From positions 1,550,001-1,614,000 of the forward strand of contig JAGFMI010000002.1 in the NCBI GenBank assembly GCA_021030905.1: DNA of 64,000 nucleotides, read 5' to 3'. The stretch comes from Pyrenula massariospora. Its lineage: Eukaryota > Ascomycota > Eurotiomycetes > Pyrenulales > Pyrenulaceae. Positions 55,431 to 64,000 of this stretch are shown in pieces. The notes below the pieces were generated by a model. The model was not told the DNA's origin. It made no database searches and saw only the letters and a program-made list of their open reading frames with translations. A program made the position numbers and the translations under genes. Each line of letters begins with the position of its first letter. Position 1 is the stretch's first letter.

Positions 55431-58322
55431 TCATGATTCTATGGAATTTGCTGCGACGTTGATCATTGAAAAGAGCTTCAGCATGGGGAAGTCCTGATCG
55501 CTGGGGTCGTCCGGATCCTCTTTTTCTGTGCTATCCGTGACTTTCACCACCACCAATGTTCCATTCCTTGCCAGACTCACTTTATACCTCGTTATTGGCA
55601 AAGAGTCATCGATTTGTCCCTCCTCATCCAAATATGCTTGCACCAACGTGTCTCCGATTCTTGACTCTACCGCATTCTGCAAAGATCTTGCTCCTTGATC
55701 AGGATCGTATCCTTCGTCCGCGATGAGTTTGCATATAGCTCCGTCCCGCTCCAATTCGAGAACGACATTGCCAACAAGTCTTTTTCCTGACACTTTGACA
55801 GACCCGAGAACTTTTCTTTTGAGTTCAAGAATGAATTTATGCGCAACGACTGCTGCTTCGACGGGAGAGAATGGTAGGAATGGAATGACAACGGATAAGC
55901 GGCCGGAAAGCGGGTTCTATCGATGAGAATGGCTCAGTACGGCATCATGAAAAGGAGGTGTACCGGGATGAAGAACGTACACCAAATTCCGATTTCAATT
56001 GTTTCTTGATTCTTATCGTCAGATCAAAAATCAACTCCTTCTGACGGACTGGCTCATTGAGTTCGAACAACTCGGATTTGTGCACCTCGCAGAAGTCGAG
56101 GATCATTTTATCCACCGCATTTGTAGCAAAGACCCATATTGTCTGAGAACAATCTATTCCCTGGCGAGTCCTTCGGTCGACGTATCTGCCTGTTCAAAAC
56201 TATCAGCGGTGAGCTACAACCTAGGCGAAGCTCTCTCAACCACCTTCGTCAAACGGCACTAAAAGGGCATTTCGCACTTCTATGGTAGTTTTTTCGAACT
56301 CGTCCAGGAAAACGATACAGCGTTTCTTGTTCATCCGAGATAAAAAGTTGTTTAGAGGAGATCCATTTTCATGGCCGATGTAGGGCCATTTGGGTCCGAA
56401 GAGATCAGTTTCGTGTTTCATTTCCGTGCAGTCAACACATTCAATCTCAAGACTCAGCAGGTTTCCCATTTGTTTGGCTAATTCTGTTTTACCGTGCCCA
56501 GATGGTCCTATATGTATGTATTAATGAATGAAGTTGGCAGGATATTTAGATAAAAATTCTAGGACAAGAGTTAGAAGCGAGATGCGAACCTGTGAATGCC
56601 ATGACCAGCGGCTTTGATGTTGGTAGCGCCATGCGCTTTATGAGTGTGTCAGCCACTGTTCGTGTAGCCGACGACTGACCGATTAGGAAGTGCTTCACTC
56701 CGAGCAGGGCGGTGGCATCATGAACTCGAGTAACCTGCTCCTGGCGGTTGGACGGGCCTTTGTCCTGAGATGTTTTCTCCAGAAAGTAGCGTTGTGTGAT
56801 GTTGATCGAAGTTGCAAGTTTTGTAGAAACCCATTCTTTACACCATGCCTTTTGAGGCTCCTTGAGGTCAGTATACCGGGGATACAGAGGTAATTTGTCC
56901 GAAGGATTCTCGATGCAAGGGGAATATAGCGCCTTAGGGAGCATGGAGATATCAGCTCCTAGACTCAAGAGAGTCATGAGTACCGTTGTTGTGTCCTCTT
57001 TTGAAGCCAAAGTACTGAGGACGGTAAAGGCAAGAAGGGGGATTCCAGTCCTGGGTTCTCTGGCGTTGAGGTCGCCGCCATACTCCACCCAGATTCGGAC
57101 AATGTTTTCGTCGTTCGTTGCAACGGCATAGAATATTGATGGAAATCCGCCTAAGCTAGCACCGAACCCTACCTTGACAACCCTTTCCTCGAAGAACATG
57201 AGATAATGTTTAAGATTTGCATTCTGAAGCCCATTTTGGAGCCCTGAAACGAGACGTCTGAGAGAAAACGGAGATTGTCTTCCTTCTTCTGGTGAGAAAG
57301 GGAACTCGCCGGGGGAAAGATCGCTTCTGGGTATTGTAAAATCCCAGTCTTCATCCGGTGGCAGAAAGCTAGGTCTGTCAGGTAATTGCTGGCTAGGACT
57401 TACGGTTGGATCTGGAGCTGCAGGCGATAGAAATGATGCACCTGCATCAGTCGTACCTACATTTGTCACCGCAGACGGGACTGCTTCTGGGAGATCTGGA
57501 AATGAACCTGGAGGTGACGGAAGTGGGATCTTCTTCGCCGGAGCTTCAATAACATAATGGACTGTATTAGGACGACTTGGGGGTGTCGATGATTCTTGCT
57601 CAGATGCATCTACCTGCTTAACGATTGGTACGGAGGCTTGCCCACTCTGTATAGATGATTGTGTGACTGATGGTTGAGGTGGATGTGGAGTGCCGTTGAT
57701 ATCAACAGTCCCGGGTGGTTGCGGCGTTATCCCTTACTAGTCGGTAAATGGCCACTTATAATTTGGGGGCACAGTTCTAGGGCCTCCGGGCGGGTGCGGG
57801 GTAATATATAAGCTTAAAATACTAAAATAATAAGCTATAAGCCCCTATTAATTAGGTCTGAGATCCCGATACCCTACCCCGCACGCGCCCGGAGGCCCTA
57901 GAACTGTGCCCCCAAATTATAAGTGGCCATTTACCGACTAGTAAGGGATACTCCGTCGTGGAATGCCCTGAGGCGTGACGCTTCGTGCTGCCACTTGACA
58001 TTCAGCGAGACCCAATGGATGTGTCGTAACAGGAAGTGAAAACTTTAATTGCAAGCGAGGTAGACTTCTGGATATATGAAACTGTGAATAATGAGTTCGT
58101 ACCAATGAGTTCTGAGTCCCTAAAGCTTCGGATGGCGGCGTCCCGATCGCCTTTGTGCAACTAGCAGCCAAGTCAATGGTGATTGCAAAGTCACACAATC
58201 CCGAAATATGTATATACCTTTAAGGCGGAGGCTGCCTGTCGACGCGAGCACGAACAGGTAGTCGTGATCAGCTGGATAACGTCGTCGATGTTACCGGCTT
58301 CGCCCTGAGGGTGGACCACCAT
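55431..58322 (-). CDS. UBA-like/ankyrin/ClpB-type AAA fusion, interrupted by a MITE
   Basis: The gene is convergent with the Hsp70 gene (100 bases apart). Exons: 58322-58218, 58160-58103, from 57987 into the MITE, from 57729 to 56590, 56507-56241, 56189-55981 and 55916-55431. The first two exons give a UBA-like helical stretch (NIDDVIQLITTTCSCSRRQA, then ALKLHKGDRDAAIRSF). A Pro/Ser-rich linker follows, then two or three ankyrin repeats near 57150-56900. The C-terminal half is a ClpB/Hsp104-type D2 AAA domain: Walker A GPSGHGKTELA, Walker B CIVFLDEFEK, sensor region TIWVFATNAVDK, and the small domain with GYDPDQGARSLQNAV. The Clp family unfolds or disaggregates proteins. The part downstream of the MITE has no early ATG, which supports joining to the 5' exons. 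After removing the MITE the two coding sides are one base out of register. Confidence 0.78.
57730..57948. mobile_element. MITE with long terminal inverted repeats, TA target duplication
   Basis: A 219-base element is flanked by TA at 57728-57729 and 57949-57950. Its inverted repeats are about 75 bases and near-perfect, starting TCCCTTACTAGTCGGTAAAT and running through GGGGGCACAGTTCTAGGGCC, so it could fold into a hairpin. It has no coding capacity. It shares its outer 25 bases with the larger transposon at 37831-39923 and was presumably moved by the same Tc1/mariner-type transposase. It is not AT-shifted, as expected for an element too short for efficient RIP. It sits in the N-terminal exon of the ClpB-type gene. 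Confidence 0.93.
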
Positions 58323-58688
58323 GTCTGACGTATGAGTGGGAATTACATTAGGTAGTCAAGTACGCAATCGTTACAGCAATAGCCTGATTAATGAGAGCGT
58401 CTGATGCTGCACCGACCTATTTCGTGTCGGCTCGCGATTGTGGCGCAGCACCTTTGTCCGAACAAGCATGGTTCAATTCAGAGCATTCAGGCAGCTAGTT
58501 AGCTGTTGTTTGTCGCCTGGGCTCCATCTGCCTCTTGATGAAGACAGCTGCCGTATCGTTACGCCTGTTCGTTTTGCTCCCCATTCGTCTGACGCGTCAA
58601 TCCTGGACCGGTCGCGCTCTCCGCACAGTATTTCCGATCCCGTCTCCAGCATACCTATTTACCATAGGCTCCTTATAGAACAGTCCGC
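58323..58688. promoter_or_regulatory. Divergent region between the ClpB-type and HET genes
   Basis: 366 bases lie between the two ATGs and must hold both promoters, suggesting co-regulation. No specific binding motif is claimed. Confidence 0.4.
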
Positions 58689-60780
58689 ATGCCCGACCAG
58701 TATTATCACACTCCACTCCAGCATCCGCGACACATTAGAATCCTTCACCTGGCGCCAGCAGAACAATCAGCAGCACCAGTCCGATGCCAACTGGATACCA
58801 TTTCGTTAGATGATCATCCAAAATGGGATGGAGATTATACTGCACTTTCATATGCCTGGTTGGTTCTTTGTCCTAACACCCCGAAAGTAAAACGACCCGA
58901 CGCTAACCTTTGCAGGGACTCTCAGATACCGAGCTGCGAGATTGGGTGCAATGATGACAGTCTCCTGGTCACTGCCAATTGCGATGCGGCGCTCCGTGAG
59001 CTTCGAGACCCCTCGGAAATGACCAAATTGTGGATCGATAGCATCTGCATCGATCAGAGTCGCGATGCTGTTGAAGAGCGCAATACACAGGTGGCCCTCA
59101 TGGGTGAGATCTACAAATGCGCCAAAAGAGTGATTGTCTGGCTTGGCAATAGCGATATTCTGATCAGACGCGCGTTGGAACATGTCATGGAGATAGCTAG
59201 CCTGGCGGAGAGCGCTACAAGGGAGAACCGGCGGCAGAGTCAAAGGCAACTTCGTGAAAAGGCCCAGGAAATTGCTAATAGTGAGTCTATCAACTTACCG
59301 TTGGGAAGGATGAAGCGAACTCATTTCTCACGACACTCCAGAGGTGACGCGCGAATCCGAAGACCCCTTGGGTGCTCTCTTCTATCGGTCTTGGTTTCAT
59401 CGTATGTGGACGGTTCAAGAAGTTACGCTCTCCTGGCCTGATAGGATAGTGCTCCGTTGTGGAAATATCCAAGTGCCTTGGCCGTGCCTCATGATCGCTG
59501 TGGATGCGCTTAAAGCTGCAAAATATAAGTGGGGTCGCTGGAAAGAAGCTATGTCCTTGCAACTACAGCTTACTATATACCTCGCTGGACGGCGATATCC
59601 GCGCGTCAAGGCATTAATGGACGATAACCCCGGCGACCTCCATAATGATCCTTTGATATTTTCGATCTACATGAATACTCGGATAAAGAAGTCTACGGAC
59701 CCGAAAGATAAGGTTTTTGCTCTGTGTGGCCTTTTCAAGGAGTTGGAGATACCATTTCCTGCTCCAGATTATTCCCGACCAGTCGAAGACATCTACCGTG
59801 AAGCAGTAATATCCTGCATCAACTACGACAAGAATTTGCATGTTCTATACAATGCTCCATCGGATCGACGTCGCAGTGAACTACCTTCATGGGTTCCTGA
59901 CCTTGCTGAGGTTGGGTGGGATGAAGAAGACTCCAGATTCGGCATCCATCGAGGTCGCTTTGCAGCTTCGGGACGGCGCACTGCAAAATGGTCGTTCTCA
60001 CAAGATGGCTTTGGCTTGGTCCTCGTAGGGAAAATTTTCGACACAATTATCCACCGCGCTGATCCGTTGCCCAACCTGGATAGCACAGCCAATAAAATAC
60101 GAGGTGTTAAAAGCAATTGGGAGGGTTTGCGTTATGGAGATCCTGATTCAGATATCAAGGCTGAGTATTTGCGTGTCAACTACAGAGGCTATTCGGTTTT
60201 GAAAAGTTGGGTCGAGATTAGTCAATGGTCCGATTATCCAACGGGGGAGTCCACAAGAGAAGCCCTTCAACGGACACTTGTAAGTGACAATCCCGAGTGC
60301 AACGCGGACGCTGCCAAAGACAACTCCTTTGATAAGTGGTTCAATGTCATGCTACTTGGAGAACTAGACATTGCAGCACACGCACTTCAGCCCAGCGGTG
60401 TTGAGAAATCAATACCCAGTCAACAGGAACGGCGGGAGATAATGCTGAGTGAGGTTGTCAAACGTGTCCCCAAGGAGCAACTGGCTTTTTCTGCACTTCA
60501 GCCTGGTTACCAGTTCCATTCTCAAGCTTTGGCTTTTTCGCAGAACAAATGCTTCTTCTTCACCGAAAACTACTATTTTGGGACAGCACCGGACCCTTTA
60601 CCCATTCCAATCGAGCCAGGCGACAGAATCGCCCTCGTCCGTGGGTTGGCAATGCCGCTGGTGCTACGACCGGTTGAAGGCGGATTCCGGCTTCTCACCC
60701 ATGTTTACGTCCATGGCGTCATGTATGGTGAAGCGTGGCCACAAAATGAAGATGACCTAGAAGAGATTATTCTCTTGTAG
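58689..60780 (+). CDS. Heterokaryon-incompatibility (HET) domain protein
   Basis: HET domains, related to TIR domains, trigger cell death when fungal allorecognition receptors fire. Exons 58689-58858, 58916-59280 and 59342-60780 sum to 658 codons (657 aa). The HET domain occupies about 45-260: YTALSYAW, LWIDSICIDQ, ERNTQVALMGEIYKCAKRVI and VWLG are its classical motifs, and RSWFHRMWTVQEVTLS follows after the second intron. The rest is the usual HET-6-type C-terminal region, with DPKDKVFALCGLF, LPSWVPDLA and a final GDRIALVRGLAMPLVLRP segment. The start is the first ATG giving the conserved HIRILHLAP lead-in. It is divergent from the ClpB-type gene. Confident family call; allelic or specificity role unknown. 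Confidence 0.93.
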
Positions 60781-63109
60781 CCTCTTTCTGTCGAATCTTA
60801 GAAAGCTCTCCTCGAGTTCAAGTTGTATATGCCTAGAGCTTCCGACAAAATTTCCTGACCGTTACCAAGGCTTCGCCGTCCTTGCCACTTCCTGGACTAT
60901 TTAGCGGTCTCTTGAAGAAGGTAGCGATGGAGATGTTGTCCATATTAAACATGTATTGATGGGGTTTGACCGCGATCACGTCTCCAGTCAACACTCGACA
61001 GATCTAAGAACGTACGCAGACACTGAATGAAACGAGTAATCGAGCTGTGGCAGCCACGAGGACTACGCGATGAAGGCTTCTAGGAGCTAACTTTGGAAAG
61101 GAAATGGCAGACAACCTTGAGGTAAGAGAATTATTCTTCAATGTCACTATCTCTTCTTAATCTCCTGCAGAGCCACTAAAGTCACGTCTTGTTGCGTCTG
61201 ATCCGTGTCGATCGATCCGAAGCAAAGCGGTCGTGAGAGATCCAGGACTCGCTCACGGCTAGCAGGGCGTGACTCACTGGCTCTGCCTTGCAGTAACAAC
61301 TGAGCGATCTGTAGGGTGAACTTCAACGTCGGTGGAAGGTGTAAGCCTTTGAGACTACTCGAGCGGAAGCCTTGGGAAAGACGGCAAGGGTAGCCTCCAT
61401 AGTATGAGTCCTGATAGTAAAGTTTGCGAGGGTCAAGCTTTTAAGTGCCTGTGCTCGCTGTATGACAAAACAGAATTTGGATAGGAGTGAGTATAGGGGA
61501 AGATGGGCACCACCACCCTGGCGCCGGAAACCTGCATAACAAGAACAATCGCAACAAGCTTCATCATTGAGACGACGAGGTACACAGATCTTCCCAACCC
61601 AGGTGCAAACTACGGCGTCCGTGGAAGTCACCTGAGGCTGTTAAGCGGTTGAGGCCACTATGTGTTATAATATAGCACTTGTAAATGGCAATCTGAGCGA
61701 GCAAGCAGAGGCTGAATATAATAGATTAGTAGGTCTCTATTCCCGAATGTACAATTGACTTAAGCGTACGAAATGCCAAAGCAGAAGAAAGGCTTAAAAT
61801 CGTACGCAAAGAGTCCAGCGGATAGCAACAAATCTTGTTGTGACATATGTCTACGTCGACGCATACTTCACTCCTGTGATCCCCGCGTACGGACTACGCC
61901 TCCAGCAATGCCAATGCAATGTGCACTAAACCACATCATGAATGAGCGCGAGTCATAGGGGGTATTTTTGCAAATGGAGAGAATTCTATCGACTGTTGTG
62001 GATACATATCTGAGAAAGTGCGGGAACGGGAACGGCCTTCATTTGCCACTGCGGCGTCGTAGCGCGGGATTGGTAGACTTGGGGCTCCCTCGCCGGACAA
62101 GCGGGGTGTCGTCGCTATCTTCGTTGTCTCCTGGGCTAGGATACTCGGGCAGAGGCTCCTGTGTCTGCTGGCCCTGAGGAGCCGTTTCTTGGTGGACGGT
62201 GTAGGCTCATCACCAACCGAGGAGCTTATACCTTCTCCTAAATCATTGTTAGAAGACATATGTGTTAGGTGGGCCATTGACATATCGGTTGCAGAAGGTC
62301 AGCTCGCCGACGAAGATGAGAGGCGAGAAGAGGTCGCTTTTTCAGCGGAGACGGGCTCGCCAGAAGTCGGCTGATAAAGGAGCTGACGAGCGGGAGCGAC
62401 GTCGTTAGGAGAACAGGGTTCGGGCAAAGAGAGAAGAGGCGGGCGTTGGGAGGGTTGTGTTGCGGGTGCATGAGAAGATGCTGGACAAGACCTCTTCTGT
62501 GCTGCGTGAGATGCAGATCGCTGGTGTTTCTGGCATGCCTCTTGGCAGTGTCTTGGGAGAAATTGGCATAAGTTAGAGGACTTCGCGATAATTTTCGTTT
62601 CAAGATGTAGACCTATCAGAGACTCTCGAGAGCCTTTTTCACCGGCATACATGTCGAGAATAACATATCAGACAAGCGATCACCAACGTGGACCGGCTAG
62701 GCCCAAGTTTCCCCACTCTTTCTCCCACGACCACATTGATACGCCGGCGAGAGAAGATCAAGCTGACGTTCTGCGCGAAACCACTGGCGATGCTGTCTAA
62801 TTAAAAGCGCATCAGGAATTAGTGGGCGTTGAAAGTTGAGCGGGTGGTATGATGGAGAGTGGGGAGATTGCTCTTAGGAGTCGAAGACAATTTGAAAACC
62901 CAGAGCGTGATGAGAGCAACGCTGAGGCTAGGCGTTGGCGAAGAACCTCCTCCATATCCATCCGAGACTCGACATCAGAAGTCGTGGTAACCCTCCTTTC
63001 CTGGTCGTGCAATCTGAAGAGGCCAGGTTGATAATCGAGGGTGCCGAAACTTCTGGTGTTGAGTCTTGGTTGTTGGCCATCCCGCGCAATAGGTGTAAAC
63101 CCAATCATG
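60781..63109. other. 2.3-kb intergenic region between two HET genes
   Basis: No supported gene was found. Several open stretches of 60-115 codons exist on both strands without recognisable domains. The most coding-like is listed separately at 62299. No transposon ends, repeat cores or RNA genes were seen. Confidence 0.4.
62299..62652 (-). CDS. Possible small protein, unrecognised
   Basis: A 117-codon frame with an ATG at 62652 begins MYAGEKGSRESLIGLHLETK and becomes rich in Ser, Pro, Ala and Gln. An overlapping frame could splice to give a helical QDTAKRHARNTSDLH segment. There is no domain match, so it may be a true short gene, a fragment or chance. Confidence 0.2.
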   Translation of the reverse strand: MYAGEKGSRESLIGLHLETKIIAKSSNLCQFLPRHCQEACQKHQRSASHAAQKRSCPASSHAPATQPSQRPPLLSLPEPCSPNDVAPARQLLYQPTSGEPVSAEKATSSRLSSSSAS

Positions 63110-64000
63110 CTAGCAAACGCGTCCATTCGCCGGGCAGCTGTCCCATGCAATTTGATGGGATGGTAGTGATCCTGCACCAGCTCTCTCGAACATGCCCTTG
63201 GATAGCTGTGCAACAACAAGAATATAATGCATTTGCGCAGGGCTCCCTTCCTTCGACTTTTCTCTCCCGATAATGACACATTTGAGCTCTCGTTTCCCAG
63301 GCTGCTGCTCTGCGTCCAAAACAATCTGGTCCGAGCTCAGGTCATTCTGCTCCAGCCGAAAATCTCGCGCAGTGACAGTAAGATGTTGTTTCGGATCGCG
63401 CATAGCAGAATGCCACCGAGATGTCGACGCAGGCTTAGGGCTCCACGGCGATAGGATCTCCTTCTGTTCCCAGTACACACCGCCAAAGGGCATATTGACG
63501 AAGGTGATGGCACCCTCGTAGGCCATCCATGACCATGAGGGGACTTGCATGGATGACGGGAACTTGATCTTGGTCATGCGAGAAACATCTGAGGCGCGCC
63601 GCCACAACAGTGTTCTTCCTAAGAAGCTTTGGAGGACACCAAATCCACCGTCGGTCTCGAGAACGTTGATCAGTCTTTGCTCTAGCCCTGCTATGGCTAT
63701 TGGACGATCTTTCATCTCGGTGAATGCAAGTCTAGAATACTGTTCATACAAAGTCTGATAATGGCGAATTCTGTCAGTACGAGAACGGTCCTCGGCTATT
63801 TTAGGGAATTGTGGATCGGCAAGTATCGCGGCTTGGTTGCTGGCTATGAGGTTAGCTTTGCAGACGGCCATATCGAAACATTGGACTTACTTCTTCAAGG
63901 TGGTCAAAGTCTCACAACGAACACCCTCACCACATTCCCAGTACGTCTGCTTAGCAGTGAAGTAGATTGTGCGGCGCGCGAGAGCTCGTTCTTGAAACAC
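63110..64000 (-). CDS. HET-domain protein, C-terminal part, truncated by the window edge
   Basis: The gene enters from the right edge. The last exon before the edge reads FQERALARRTIYFT, TYWECGEGVRCETL, the region just after the HET domain in HET-family proteins. It is spliced at about 63889 (GTAAGT donor) to a second exon that resumes at NQAAILADPQFPK. The second exon continues with DRPIAIAGLEQRL, GLEQR/WRRASD-type segments and PSWSWMAYEGAITF, then ends near 63110. These are standard features of the HET C-terminal region. The HET domain itself should lie beyond base 64000. Convergent orientation relative to the complete HET gene. Confidence 0.82.

Noticed and set aside
61323-61631. Cys-rich minus-strand frame of 102 codons
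   Set aside because: It begins at a GTG, has no signal peptide or known pattern, and no supporting splice context.

Overview
The window is nuclear DNA of a filamentous ascomycete (Pezizomycotina). Genes are single transcription units with short GT-AG introns of about 45-100 bases and CTRAC-type branch points. Diagnostic fungal families are present: HET domain, CFEM-like GPI protein, GT71 mannosyltransferase, Cdc15/Imp2-type F-BAR protein and BCS1-like AAA. A block of about 2 kb is extremely AT-rich, as expected of a transposon hit by repeat-induced point mutation (RIP). I cannot place it more narrowly than Pezizomycotina. No rRNA, tRNA or CRISPR was seen.

Bases 1-34.7k are ordinary, gene-dense, housekeeping-like DNA. 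In order they carry an F-BAR/SH3 cytokinesis protein, an SDR reductase lacking its catalytic Tyr, a large putative mitochondrial protein, a PARP-type zinc-finger protein, a NAPE-PLD-like phospholipase, a BCS1-like AAA ATPase, an MFS sugar transporter with CreA-like sites upstream, a conserved disordered protein, an S9 dipeptidyl peptidase, an aldo/keto reductase, a GT71 mannosyltransferase and a GPI-anchored CFEM-like wall protein. Where introns exist, exon lengths sum to whole codons, so most models are solid.

Bases 35.4-41.5k contain no gene. They hold a degenerate array of 120-330 base units, each carrying a conserved core of about 35 bases. Sixteen clear cores were counted, with an orientation switch in the middle. 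A 2.09-kb Tc1/mariner-type DNA transposon with TA target duplications sits inside the array and is reduced to AT-rich sequence.

Bases 42-64k are accessory in character: an F-box protein, a prolidase fragment, then a compact cluster. The cluster has a giant ankyrin protein with a degenerate Hsp70-like head, split by one in-frame TAG. Divergent from it is an Hsp70 of HSPA12-like type. Convergent with that is a fusion of a UBA-like segment, ankyrin repeats and a ClpB/Hsp100-type AAA, whose N-terminal exon is interrupted by a 219-base MITE. Divergent from the fusion is a complete HET-domain gene, and a second HET gene runs off the window end. Hsp70 and Hsp100 are the classical disaggregase pair. 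Finding both as ankyrin-linked proteins beside HET effectors suggests a chaperone-based self/non-self or stress-sensing locus. This is inference, and it is the most interesting part of the window. Several cluster genes show apparent breaks, as expected for a fast-evolving or decaying locus.
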